Below, one piece after another: positions 25,383-33,381 of a stretch of DNA of 35,260 nt. Origin of the DNA: Acholeplasmataceae bacterium (GTDB lineage Bacteria > Bacillota > Negativicutes > Acidaminococcales > Acidaminococcaceae); assembly GCA_012517145.1 (NCBI GenBank), contig JAAYVM010000054.1:1-35260 (forward strand), read 5' to 3'. Each line of letters opens with the position of its first letter. Position 1 is the stretch's first letter. The notes under the pieces were generated by a model. That model worked only from the letters and a program-made list of their open reading frames with translations, made no database searches and was not told the DNA's origin. A program made the translations under genes and the position numbers.

Positions 25383-26682
25383 TTTCCGTTTTTTTCACAC
25401 CTTCAGGAACATATTGCGTAACTTTAACCCTTTCGACCCTGAATCCGGCAGCGCGTAAAACTTCAAACTTAAATCCTTCAGCTGCAACTATATCGCCAAC
25501 TTCCGGTCGTCTGCCCAAAAGTCCGAAGACAAATCCTCCAATAGTATCCTCTTCAGGCTCATCGAATTCAATATTTAAAATATCACTGACATCATCCAAA
25601 AGAACCAAACCATCAAATTCATAGGAGCCATCAGCCAAACGCGAAATTTCAGGTTCCTCCTGGTCATGTTCATCCTGGATATCGCCAACAATTTCTTCCA
25701 GCAAATCTTCCATTGTAACAAGTCCTGCAGTGCCGCCATATTCATCAGCCACAACAGCCATCTGAATGTGTTTTTTCTGCAAAGTCTGCAAAATTTTAGC
25801 TATCGACATACCTTCAGGCACAACAACTATCTCACGCATTATATTACGCAAGTCATAATCATCGCTTTTTCCCTTTAAATCCATCAAATCGCGAATATGG
25901 ATTATACCTAAAGTATGATCCTTGTCTTCAAGACACAACGGATAACGAGTATGGCCGCTCTCCTTGACAACTTTCATATTCTCGGACAAAGTGTCGTCCG
26001 TGAATAAACACACCATGTCCTGCCGCGGAACCATAACCTCGCGCGCAACCCGATCAGCAAAATCAAAGACATTATCAATCAAGCGGCTTTCCATATGATC
26101 AAGTACACCGCCACGCTCACTCGCACTTACAATCATACGAAGCTCATCTTCCGAATGAGCAATATCTTCTTTTTGAACTGGTTCAACACCCAATAGCTGC
26201 AATATAGCACGTGAAACCCTGCTGAAAATAACTACAAGCGGAAAGGTTAAGATATAAAACAAACTAAGCGGTTTGGAAACCGCCATGGCAATTTTTTCAA
26301 CTTTACCCAAAGCAATAGCTCTTGGCACCAATTCACCGAAAACGACATGAACAAAAACAAGCACAAAGATTGTTAAAAACACCGCAGCCACATGAACTGA
26401 CCAAGGTTCAAAATAACTAATACCAATAAGACTACGCATCAATTCGACCAACAGAGGACCACCAAGCCAGCCAAGAGTAAGCGAGGCTATCGTTATCCCC
26501 ATCTGGGTTGCGCTGAGGTAAGTGTCCAAAGACAGCGTCATTTCCAAAACCGCTTTGGCACGGTCATTGCCTTGTTGAATTAATTCTTCCAGCCTGCTTT
26601 TTCTGATTCGTACAAGCGAATATTCCGCCATAACGAAAAAACCGTTTAACAGTGCCATTATAAAAATAAGCACCAATTTCAT
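25375..26682 (-). CDS. CorC/HlyC-type membrane protein (DUF21-CBS-CBS-CorC domain)
   Basis: Membrane protein of the CNNM/CorC family, linked to divalent cation (Mg/Co) efflux, historically labelled hemolysin. The DUF21 membrane domain runs from residue 1 to about 170, with ALLNGFFVMAEYSLVRIRKS, ATQMGITIASLTLGWLGGP and VFGELVPRAIALGKVEKIAM. Two CBS domains follow (VMVPRQDMVCLFTDDTLSEN; MAVVADEYGGTAGLVTMEDL). The C-terminal CorC_HlyC domain has SYEFDGLVLLDDVSDIL and EEDTIGGFVFGLLGRRPEVG. The ATG used here has no ribosome binding site. AGGAGAGG (26720-26727) stands seven bases before an in-frame ATA at 26710-26712, which may be the true start and would add ten residues. It is inserted between era and recO relative to Bacillus. 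Confidence 0.88.
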   Translation of the reverse strand: MKLVLIFIMALLNGFFVMAEYSLVRIRKSRLEELIQQGNDRAKAVLEMTLSLDTYLSATQMGITIASLTLGWLGGPLLVELMRSLIGISYFEPWSVHVAAVFLTIFVLVFVHVVFGELVPRAIALGKVEKIAMAVSKPLSLFYILTFPLVVIFSRVSRAILQLLGVEPVQKEDIAHSEDELRMIVSASERGGVLDHMESRLIDNVFDFADRVAREVMVPRQDMVCLFTDDTLSENMKVVKESGHTRYPLCLEDKDHTLGIIHIRDLMDLKGKSDDYDLRNIMREIVVVPEGMSIAKILQTLQKKHIQMAVVADEYGGTAGLVTMEDLLEEIVGDIQDEHDQEEPEISRLADGSYEFDGLVLLDDVSDILNIEFDEPEEDTIGGFVFGLLGRRPEVGDIVAAEGFKFEVLRAAGFRVERVKVTQYVPEGVKKTENE

Positions 26683-26796
26683 TGCGTTCGATAACGCAGG
26701 ATCGCCTTCTATAGGACATCCTCTCCTAACAATTAATATTTATGGGGTATATAGAGAAATCATATCATGATATTTTTGTATGGTCAAACAAACAAA

Positions 26797-27708
26797 TTAT
26801 CCTTCATAACCAAACTGACGCAGAATATTTTCCCTATTGCGCCAATCAGCTTTCACCTTTACCCAAAGATCAAGATACACTTTGTTGCCCAAGAGGCTCT
26901 CGATATCCTCACGCGCTTGTCTGCCGATAAGCTTGAGAAGACTGCCCTTTGCGCCAATAACTATGCCCTTCTGTGATTCACGTTCCACATAAATTGTGGC
27001 TCTGATATAAAGGTCATCGTTATTTCTGGTCTTCATTTCCTCTATTTCGACAGCAATGGAGTGCGGAACTTCGTCTCGCGTCAGTTTCAACACCTTTTCT
27101 CTGATCATTTCAGCAGCTATTACCCGCTCCGGTTGGTCAGTAATCATATCCTCCGGGAAATATTGCGGTCCTTCCGGTAAATGCTTGACTATCTCACCAA
27201 CCAAAGATGCAAAATCTTTGTCTACTAAAGCAGAAGTCGGTACGACAGCAATAAAATCAAAGCTTTTTGTATATGAAGAAATAATAGGGAAAAGCTGTTC
27301 TTTGTCTGCCAACTTATCAATTTTATTCGCCACCAGGATAACCGGCGTCTTTACTTTTTTCAATTGTTCAATTATATAATCGTCTCCGGCACCCTTCTTC
27401 TCATTGACATCAACAACAAAAAGAATTACATCTACCTCGTGCAGGGTGCTTTCTGCCGAACGCACCATATACTCGCCCAATTTATGCTGTGGCTTGTGAA
27501 TGCCAGGAGTATCCAAAAACATAATTTGTGCATTATCAGTATTAAGAATGCACATGATTTTATTTCTTGTAGTTTGAGGACGATCTGACATTATCGCAAT
27601 CTTTTCACCAATCAAACTGTTTACTAATGTGGATTTACCAACATTTGGCCGCCCCACTACAGCTACAAAGCCTGAATAATGCGTCTTTTGTGTTTCTATG
27701 GCAATCAC
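26797..27708 (-). CDS. era: GTPase Era
   Basis: Essential GTPase that binds the 3' end of 16S rRNA and assists 30S assembly. The GTPase motifs are G1 GRPNVGKST, G2 SDRPQTTRNK, G3 LDTPGIHKPQHKLGEYM, G4 NKIDKL and G5 SAL. The KH domain at the end has GIVIGAKGSLLKLIGRQARE and VYLDLWVKVKADWR. At 303 residues it is standard. The GTG at 27706-27708 overlaps an extended ribosome-binding sequence (AAAGGAAGTGAT), which places the codon ATA at 27697-27699 at a more usual distance; the family length fits either. It starts 13 bases after cdd. Confidence 0.96.
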   Translation of the reverse strand: MIAIETQKTHYSGFVAVVGRPNVGKSTLVNSLIGEKIAIMSDRPQTTRNKIMCILNTDNAQIMFLDTPGIHKPQHKLGEYMVRSAESTLHEVDVILFVVDVNEKKGAGDDYIIEQLKKVKTPVILVANKIDKLADKEQLFPIISSYTKSFDFIAVVPTSALVDKDFASLVGEIVKHLPEGPQYFPEDMITDQPERVIAAEMIREKVLKLTRDEVPHSIAVEIEEMKTRNNDDLYIRATIYVERESQKGIVIGAKGSLLKLIGRQAREDIESLLGNKVYLDLWVKVKADWRNRENILRQFGYEG

Positions 27709-27721
27709 TTCCTTTGATTAT

Positions 27722-28117
27722 TTATAATTTCTTTAGGTTATCCGAGCTAAAGCTATATGGCAGCAACTCTTCCAACGTCTTTCTTATTACTTTTCCGTTA
27801 CAATTGGCTAGGAATAATTCATTGATACCAAACTCGCTCATAACCTGGCGGCAAGCGCCACACGGCGCAACCGGTTCTACGGTTGCTGCTACAACGCAAA
27901 GAGCCTTAAATTTTTTCTCGCCTGCAGCAATTGCCGCATAAATCGCGTTGCGCTCTGCGCAGCATGTTAAACCGTAAGAAGCATTTTCGACGTTGCAGCC
28001 AACATAAATATTATTGTCTGCAGTCCTTACCGCAGCTCCTACGTTAAATTTTGAATAAGGCGCATAAGCTTGCTGCCTGACAGCTAAAGCAGCAGCATAA
28101 AGTTCTTTGTCCATCAC
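27722..28117 (-). CDS. cdd: Cytidine deaminase
   Basis: Zinc enzyme that deaminates cytidine and deoxycytidine in pyrimidine salvage. The 131-residue homotetrameric type is recognised by YAPYSKFNVGAAVRTAD, NVENASYGLTCCAERNAIYA (zinc Cys and catalytic Glu) and VEPVAPCGACRQVMSEFG (two more zinc Cys). AGGAGG lies six bases before the GTG at 28117 and nine before the ATG at 28114; either could be used. The order ybeY-cdd-era is conserved, except that the dgkA gene usual in Bacillus is absent. Confidence 0.95.
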   Translation of the reverse strand: MMDKELYAAALAVRQQAYAPYSKFNVGAAVRTADNNIYVGCNVENASYGLTCCAERNAIYAAIAAGEKKFKALCVVAATVEPVAPCGACRQVMSEFGINELFLANCNGKVIRKTLEELLPYSFSSDNLKKL

Positions 28118-28127
28118 AAATAGCCTC

Positions 28128-28613
28128 CTAGCGAGCAGCCAAAAACTCTTCGGACAACTTTATTTCTCTCAAGGCTTCCTCTTCCTTGGCTCTCATCACA
28201 ACTTTATCCTCTTCTTGCATATGATCATAGCCCAAAAGATGCAGCAAACCATGCACAGCAAGATAAACTATTTCTCGTTCCAAGCCGTGTCCGAACTCCT
28301 CAGCCTGACGAGTTGCGGTCTCAGCCGAAATAATAATATCGCCAAGCAAATGAACTTCCGGTCCACCCACTAATTCCGGTTCACCGCCGTCTTCATCAAG
28401 CGCGAAGGACAAAACATCTGTAGCACGATCAACATTACGATAATCACGATTCAAGGTGTGAATTTCTTCATCGCTTACTATCGTAATATCAACTTCTTCA
28501 TGTTCTCCCAGACCATGAAGCTTCGCTACCGCATTCAGGCCATCGCTAAGCAATTGTTCCAGCTTTTCCGGTATCTCAACAATATCCTGATCGTTTTCAA
28601 GAGAAATTATCAT
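28128..28613 (-). CDS. ybeY: Endoribonuclease YbeY (16S rRNA maturation)
   Basis: Zinc-dependent single-strand endoribonuclease involved in 16S rRNA 3' end maturation and ribosome quality control. The 161 residues include VDITIVSDEEIHTLNRDYRN, RATDVLSFALDE and LLGDIIISAETATRQAEEFG. The metal site VHGLLHLLGYDHMQEED carries the three His residues. The start overlaps the phoH stop by four bases (ATGA), indicating coupling. Confidence 0.95.
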   Translation of the reverse strand: MIISLENDQDIVEIPEKLEQLLSDGLNAVAKLHGLGEHEEVDITIVSDEEIHTLNRDYRNVDRATDVLSFALDEDGGEPELVGGPEVHLLGDIIISAETATRQAEEFGHGLEREIVYLAVHGLLHLLGYDHMQEEDKVVMRAKEEEALREIKLSEEFLAAR

Positions 28614-29617
28614 TTTTCTTCCTCCTGCTCTGTTACTTTTTTACTTTTGCTGCTTTCAAACTTCTCATAAGCCCGCACTATTTCCGCTACAAGTTCATGT
28701 CTTACAACATCGCCCTCAGTAAAGCGAACTATCCCTATACCTTTGACGTCACGCAAAACGTTGGCTGCCTGATTAAGTCCTGATGAGCGGCCAGTTGGTA
28801 AATCAATCTGAGTTACATCACCAGTAACAACCATTTTAGAACCAAACCCCAGCCTTGTCAGAACCATTTTCATTTGTTCATGAGTCGTATTTTGCGCATC
28901 ATAGAGAATTATAAAAGAATCGTTCAGATTGCGTCCCCGCATATACGCCAAAGGTGCTACCTCTATGACGCCCTTAGCAAGATATTTTTGGAAGTTTTCC
29001 ATACCTAGCATATCGCTAAGCGCATCATAAAGAGGACGCAAGTAAGGGTCAACCTTTTCTTGTAAATCGCCAGGCAAAAAACCAAGTTTTTCGCCAGCTT
29101 CCACAGCAGGGCGTGCCAAAATCAAGCGCTCTACCTCTCTTGTTTTAAGTGCCTTGACAGCCATAGCTACCGCAAGATAAGTTTTGCCCGTGCCAGCCGG
29201 GCCTATGCCTATTGTTATCGTATTCTTTCTAATGGTTTCCAGATAGTTCCATTGGCCAAGAGTTTTGGCCTTAATTTGCCGTCCACGGTTAGTGACCAAA
29301 ATAGTTTCCGCAAACATCCTGTGCAGGCTCGCTTGCCGTCCCTCAACAATCATTCTCACGCTATAGCGCACATCATGAGCGGTTATGGGCAAACCTTGCC
29401 GATAAAGAAACAGCAATTCGTTCAAAAGCTGCTCTGCTAAAGCAACTGACTCCTCCTCACCGCTTAAAACAATAACATTGCCGCGTGCAACAAGCGTGCA
29501 GGTCATGCCTGCCTGCATAATACGTAAAAACTCGTCATTTCTACCCAAAATACCGAGAAGTTCTTGCTGGTCCCTTATTTCAATCCTCTGCTCCGTTTTT
29601 TCTAACGACAAATGCAT
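28610..29617 (-). CDS. phoH: PhoH-like ATPase with altered Walker B motif
   Basis: Cytoplasmic P-loop ATPase of the PhoH family, often next to ybeY and thought to act in RNA metabolism. At 335 residues the length is normal. A KH-like N-terminal part precedes the ATPase domain. Walker A is GIGPAGTGKTYLAVAMAV (about 137-154). Other conserved parts are ILARPAVEAGEKLGFLPGDL, VDPYLRPLYDAL and MVVTGDVTQIDLPTGRSSGL. The Walker B position reads FIILYDAQNTT (Y239, D240), whereas the family normally has ILDEAQNTT. Both acidic positions are thus changed while everything around is intact. AAGGG lies close before the ATG. The function of this copy may be altered. Confidence 0.93.
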   Translation of the reverse strand: MHLSLEKTEQRIEIRDQQELLGILGRNDEFLRIMQAGMTCTLVARGNVIVLSGEEESVALAEQLLNELLFLYRQGLPITAHDVRYSVRMIVEGRQASLHRMFAETILVTNRGRQIKAKTLGQWNYLETIRKNTITIGIGPAGTGKTYLAVAMAVKALKTREVERLILARPAVEAGEKLGFLPGDLQEKVDPYLRPLYDALSDMLGMENFQKYLAKGVIEVAPLAYMRGRNLNDSFIILYDAQNTTHEQMKMVLTRLGFGSKMVVTGDVTQIDLPTGRSSGLNQAANVLRDVKGIGIVRFTEGDVVRHELVAEIVRAYEKFESSKSKKVTEQEEEK

Positions 29618-29642
29618 CCCTCCCTTAATTTATGATAAAGGC

Positions 29643-30197
29643 TCAATTCTCTATGATTGATATTGTTTTTATGATGACATCCTGAGTAGGTTTATCATTG
29701 CTATCAGTCTTGACTTTGCCAATTTTTCTTACTACTTCCATACCTTTTGTAACTTTGCCAAAAACTGCGTGTTTGCCGTCAAGCCAAGGTGTAGCTTTCA
29801 AAGTAATGAAAAATTGCGAGCCTCCCGTATTAGGTCCGCTGTTCGCCATCGACAAAACACCTTCACCATCATGTTTGAGTTTTGGAGAAAATTCATCTCT
29901 GATTTGGTAACCCGGACCACCTCGACCGTTTCCCATCGGATCACCGCCCTGAATCATAAAACCGTCGATAACGCGATGAAATATTAATCCATTATAAAAA
30001 CCCGCTTTGGCCAGCTTAATAAAGTTGTCCGAAGTAGCAGGCGCATCCTCAGTTGCCAAAGCAACTTCAAAGGTTCCCATATTAGTTACAAAAACTGCCG
30101 TTGAAGGTTTAGGTTTTTCCACCTTTTTCTCTCCACCACAAGCTGAAACCAAAAATGCAAAAATTACAACAGATAACAATGCTAATATCTTCTTCAA
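29643..30197 (-). CDS. Lipoprotein peptidyl-prolyl cis-trans isomerase (cyclophilin type)
   Basis: Cyclophilin that catalyses prolyl isomerisation in exported proteins. A lipoprotein signal ([19 protein letters not shown]) ends in the lipobox VSAC, so it is predicted to be membrane-anchored outside the cytoplasm. The cyclophilin core is complete: [55 protein letters not shown] and [17 protein letters not shown] chose the TTG at 30195-30197 (184 residues), since GGGGG lies seven bases upstream and the signal peptide then begins at once. The upstream ATG at 30251 would add 18 hydrophilic residues before it. Confidence 0.92.
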   Translation of the reverse strand: MKKILALLSVVIFAFLVSACGGEKKVEKPKPSTAVFVTNMGTFEVALATEDAPATSDNFIKLAKAGFYNGLIFHRVIDGFMIQGGDPMGNGRGGPGYQIRDEFSPKLKHDGEGVLSMANSGPNTGGSQFFITLKATPWLDGKHAVFGKVTKGMEVVRKIGKVKTDSNDKPTQDVIIKTISIIEN

Positions 30198-30262
30198 AAT
30201 ATTTCCCCCAGATTCACTATTCTTAATCTTATTATAAAGCAAAGCATTCAAATATGGAATTT

Positions 30263-31015
30263 TTAAATCAAGATATGCTGCAGCCAGGAGAATACTTCCT
30301 CGGCAGCTTTATGCCCATGGTTAGTAAAACTATGATCAGCATTAGGAATTACAACCAGTCGCTTCGGCAAGCCAGCCAGGAAATACGACTGCTGTCCTTG
30401 CGCCAAAGGAACTGTCTCATCCTTCTCACCGTGAATAACCAATAAAGGTCTTTTCTTCCAATTACGTAGTAGTTCAATTAAATCGTACTTGTTTATATCA
30501 TGCAGAAATTCCGGCGTTAGGATAAGTTCCCCCCTCTCATCATTTAAATAGAGATTTTCTCCATTTTTTAATTTAAGATAACCAGCTTTGCCTAAAGAAT
30601 TTAAAAAAGTCAGATGTAAATCATTGGGCGTTGCCCACAAAACTAGTCCTTTAATCTCGATGTCTCTAGAAGCCGCAACAAGTGAAGCGCAGCCTCCCAT
30701 ACTTCTTCCTAAAAGAACGATCCTGCTGCCTTCATAGCGTTTTTTAACATATGTTACTACCTTCTCCAACTCAGCTATCTGTTTGCTCAATATCTGACTG
30801 CCATTAAAATTAAAACGTACGACATGAGCAATTTCGCCAGCCAAATCAGCCAGATTTTTAGCTCTGCCGCCACCTTCCATCGAACCACGGAACCCATGGG
30901 CCATAATCAAAACAGGCTGGGTATTCTCTTTAGCCGTACAGGGAGTAATAACCAGATCAATTTCTCCATACGGTCCTTTAATACTCGTTTCTTCATCTTT
31001 TTTCAATTCAATCAT
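30263..31015 (-). CDS. Alpha/beta hydrolase
   Basis: A 250-residue serine hydrolase of the alpha/beta fold, cytoplasmic (no signal). The oxyanion region is [17 protein letters not shown]. The nucleophile elbow is [16 protein letters not shown] (GxSxG), the acid is in [15 protein letters not shown], and the catalytic His is in [16 protein letters not shown]. It resembles small dienelactone-hydrolase/acyl-esterase-type enzymes, but the substrate cannot be told from sequence. It stands alone between the lipoprotein gene and a divergent tRNA-Val, with a short 65-base gap to the former. Confidence 0.82.
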   Translation of the reverse strand: MIELKKDEETSIKGPYGEIDLVITPCTAKENTQPVLIMAHGFRGSMEGGGRAKNLADLAGEIAHVVRFNFNGSQILSKQIAELEKVVTYVKKRYEGSRIVLLGRSMGGCASLVAASRDIEIKGLVLWATPNDLHLTFLNSLGKAGYLKLKNGENLYLNDERGELILTPEFLHDINKYDLIELLRNWKKRPLLVIHGEKDETVPLAQGQQSYFLAGLPKRLVVIPNADHSFTNHGHKAAEEVFSWLQHILI

Positions 31016-31084
31016 CGGCTAATCTCTTCTTTCTGCTTTTAACCACAAAACATGGAGTATTGGTACAATATTATATTTCTATAT

Positions 31085-31093
31085 ATTATAGCA
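31085..31093 (-). promoter_or_regulatory. Extended -10 promoter candidate for the alpha/beta hydrolase gene
   Basis: The minus strand reads TGCTATAAT (TATAAT at 31085-31090), an extended -10 about 70 bases before the start codon. No clear -35 is present. Confidence 0.4.
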
Positions 31094-31143
31094 GAAAATC
31101 AATATCATATTATGCTTTGACTTTTAACCAAACATATTTAGCC

Positions 31144-31173
31144 TTGACAAAGAGCTTGTTTTTTAGCTATAAT
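31144..31173 (+). promoter_or_regulatory. tRNA-Val promoter
   Basis: TTGACA (31144-31149), 18 bases, TATAAT (31168-31173): both elements are perfect consensus. Transcription would start a few bases before the tRNA. Confidence 0.88.
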
Positions 31174-31185
31174 ATTTCACGTTAA

Positions 31186-31262
31186 GGGGTTATAGCTCAG
31201 TTGGTTAGAGCGCTTCGTTGACATCGAAGAGGTCTGCAGTTCGAGTCTGCCTAACCCCACCA
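31186..31262 (+). tRNA. tRNA-Val (GAC)
   Basis: A cloverleaf folds with acceptor arms GGGGTTA/TAACCCC, D arm GCTC/GAGC, and anticodon stem CTTCG/CGAAG with loop TTGACAT (anticodon GAC, valine). The T arm is TGCAG/CTGCC with loop TTCGAGT and one mismatched outer pair. CCA is encoded. It is flanked by its own promoter and terminator. Confidence 0.93.
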
Positions 31263-31274
31263 TTTTCAATAAAT

Positions 31275-31322
31275 AACAGAGCCATCTGCGAGTAATTCGC
31301 AAAATGGCTCTGTTTTTGTTTT
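31275..31322 (+). terminator. Terminator of tRNA-Val
   Basis: AACAGAGCCAT pairs with ATGGCTCTGTT around an inner TGCGA/TCGCA stem, followed by TTTTTGTTTTTT on the plus strand. It may also weakly stop the converging FAD oxidoreductase transcript. Confidence 0.9.
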
Positions 31323-31358
31323 TTAATCTTCTTACAAAGCAGTTCAGGCAGTAGAACA

Positions 31359-32675
31359 TCACCCGTCCAATCCCCTTGAGGCTCTGCACATCTTTTCATA
31401 AAGATTCCTAAATATGTTTTCAGGATCTGTTTGCCGCTTAACAAAAGCATAATTCTCTTTATTCCATATACTCCAAAATTCTTTTTCAGAATACAAGTTG
31501 GTAGAGATAAGTGTTTTTATGCCTCCAAGTTCAATTAGCTTTTCTTCGATAATTCTATAATAATGTTTAGGATTATCTCTGTGCATACCATAAATTGCAA
31601 TATCAAGGAATAGTTCATCCTTAACATTTTTAAGAAATTCATCCGAAATCCATTCATATTTTCGTACAATCTTGTAGGGAACGCACCATAACGGAAAGTG
31701 ATTAACCTCTTTCTTAAACCAATCCATGAACTCGTCCATCCTTGAAAAGGGAATAAAAGTATCAACTGTTATCGGAATAATGTTTGAAGGCATAAATTTT
31801 CTGAATCTATTGGCGGCGCTCAATGTGACATTTGAGTTAATGAACCACCCAAATAATATTCTTCCAAGCAACGATTTAGGATATACGTTCGTCACACCCT
31901 TGTTGTATCTGAAAAAATAATCAGGTGTTTTCAAGTAATCTTCCCTTCTTGTCGCGGTGCTTAGATAATAGACACTCATCCAATCATAGTTGTGTGTATA
32001 TGGAGCCTTGTCGATAAAATTGCCCGTACTAAGGACATATTCTTCCGGCGAGTGAATTATGCCATCCATAAAATCTGTATCTTTTTTGATGTAGTGACCC
32101 CATATCGCTTCCTTATATTCTTCCAGGCTCCTGTATTTTTCATATGTAATTTTTACAAATGGCTTTACGGGTATAAGCCTGAATTTAAGCCTTGTGATTA
32201 TTCCTAAAGTGCCAAAAGTACCATGCAACATCTGAAACAATAGTTGATTCTCATTGTCAGGTGTACATATCAGCACATCACCTTTGGCGGTTACAACCTC
32301 ATATTCAAGACAGCTGTCATGAAACCCGCCAAACTTGTATGACATTGATTCAATAGAACACCCTGCCACAGCGCCACCGACAGTTATTGTTTTGAGCTCA
32401 GGTACAACAACCGGAGCCAATCCGTACTTAATCGTAGCATCTACAACCTTCGAAAACGTAACGCCAGGTTCCGCAATGCAAAAACGCCTTTCTTTGTCGA
32501 TTTGAATTATCTCATCAAGGTCACTGATGTCAAGCTTTTCGTCTGAGTGTCTCTTATCAAATGGTTTTGGGACTTCATGCGAAACAGCCTTCTTCTTCAG
32601 AGTCAAAGGAGCAGTACTTTTTCGTTCCTTCAGTTGTTGTGCTACTCTGCTCACTTTTTCTTCATGAGACAACAT
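31359..32675 (-). CDS. FAD-binding oxidoreductase, DHCR24-like (PCMH/vanillyl-alcohol-oxidase fold)
   Basis: A 438-residue flavoprotein with an N-terminal PCMH-type FAD domain (about 40-185). The region GLAPVVVPELKTITVGGAVA followed by GCSIESMSYKFGGFHDSCLE closely recalls Delta24-sterol reductase and its bacterial relatives, as does FGTLGIITRLKFRLIP. The C-terminal substrate domain includes YDWMSVYYLS and NIFRNLYEK. No sterol genes are near. It lies two genes downstream of a cyclopropane-fatty-acid-synthase-type methyltransferase. In actinobacteria a reductase of this class (TmsA/BfaA) saturates the methylene fatty acid made by such a methyltransferase. The ATG at 32673-32675 has AGGGGAG nine bases upstream. 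The family call is good; the substrate is inferred. Confidence 0.8.
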   Translation of the reverse strand: MLSHEEKVSRVAQQLKERKSTAPLTLKKKAVSHEVPKPFDKRHSDEKLDISDLDEIIQIDKERRFCIAEPGVTFSKVVDATIKYGLAPVVVPELKTITVGGAVAGCSIESMSYKFGGFHDSCLEYEVVTAKGDVLICTPDNENQLLFQMLHGTFGTLGIITRLKFRLIPVKPFVKITYEKYRSLEEYKEAIWGHYIKKDTDFMDGIIHSPEEYVLSTGNFIDKAPYTHNYDWMSVYYLSTATRREDYLKTPDYFFRYNKGVTNVYPKSLLGRILFGWFINSNVTLSAANRFRKFMPSNIIPITVDTFIPFSRMDEFMDWFKKEVNHFPLWCVPYKIVRKYEWISDEFLKNVKDELFLDIAIYGMHRDNPKHYYRIIEEKLIELGGIKTLISTNLYSEKEFWSIWNKENYAFVKRQTDPENIFRNLYEKMCRASRGLDG

Positions 32676-32769
32676 TACGCTCAACTCCCCTGTTTATTCT
32701 TCATGAAATATCAGCACAAGACTTTATATCAGCCTTTATTTTGGTCAAATAATAAATTCCATTAATTAG

Positions 32770-32811
32770 CAAAAGCTATGACCTCTTTGAAAAGTGATGG
32801 CCATAGCTTTT
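32770..32811 (-). terminator. Terminator candidate downstream of uspA
   Basis: AAAAGCTATG at 32771-32780 pairs with CATAGCTTTT at 32802-32811, with an added CC/GG pairing and an internal loop. The U tract on the minus strand is short. It lies between uspA and the FAD oxidoreductase. A weaker AAATGCTA/TAGCATTT hairpin sits at the uspA stop (32881-32911). Confidence 0.6.
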
Positions 32812-32909
32812 GTTTAGCCATTTGAAGCTGCCAATACTTCAAAACTAAAAGAGCTATAACGCTTATGTTTGTTCTTAATGAAATGCTAGATAGCAATACC
32901 ATTTAGCAT

Positions 32910-33350
32910 TTATCTCACAATTAAAACTGGCATAGTAGCATACTGGATAACACTGGAACTAACGCCTCCCAAGAGCAAGTCACTGATGCCGCTAAGTCCC
33001 CTGCTGCCTATGACAATTGCTTCACAACCGGAAGATTTAGCTTTAGAAACGATCCTTTCTGAAGGATGGCCCACTTCTAGAACATATTCAACATGATTAG
33101 GATAATTTGCTAATTTTTTCTTTGCCATGTCTAAAACCTTTTCTCCGGCTTCTTCCAAAGCACTGTTCACCTGATAAAGAGTAGCACTGTCCCAGGGAAT
33201 TGTCAGTGGCACTATATTGCCGTTATAAGGCTCTACGACATGAATTATCAGAAGCTCGCCATCAAAATTCTCACCCAGAATAATTGCTTGTTCAAGTGCC
33301 CTCCAGGAATTTTCAGAACCATCAACCGGAACCAGAATTTTTTTGAACAT
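32910..33350 (-). CDS. Universal stress protein (UspA family)
   Basis: A 146-residue cytoplasmic single-domain Usp protein of the ATP-binding type. It begins MFKKILVPVDGSENSWRALE and ends with the nucleotide motif VIGSRGLSGISDLLLGGVSS followed by MPVLIVR. I chose the ATG at 33348-33350 because GGAGGGG lies five bases upstream and the family begins there. The longer frame to 33407 overlaps the methyltransferase gene. It sits 31 bases after that gene and before the FAD oxidoreductase, so these genes may be co-transcribed. Its role beside lipid-modifying genes is unknown; membrane stress is a reasonable guess only. Confidence 0.92.
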   Translation of the reverse strand: MFKKILVPVDGSENSWRALEQAIILGENFDGELLIIHVVEPYNGNIVPLTIPWDSATLYQVNSALEEAGEKVLDMAKKKLANYPNHVEYVLEVGHPSERIVSKAKSSGCEAIVIGSRGLSGISDLLLGGVSSSVIQYATMPVLIVR

Positions 33351-33381
33351 ATATACCCCTCCCTTTGAATGCAGAATTGAC

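Noticed and set aside
31177-31450. Two short minus-strand frames across the tRNA-Val region
   Set aside because: They are antisense to the tRNA, its terminator and the end of the FAD oxidoreductase.
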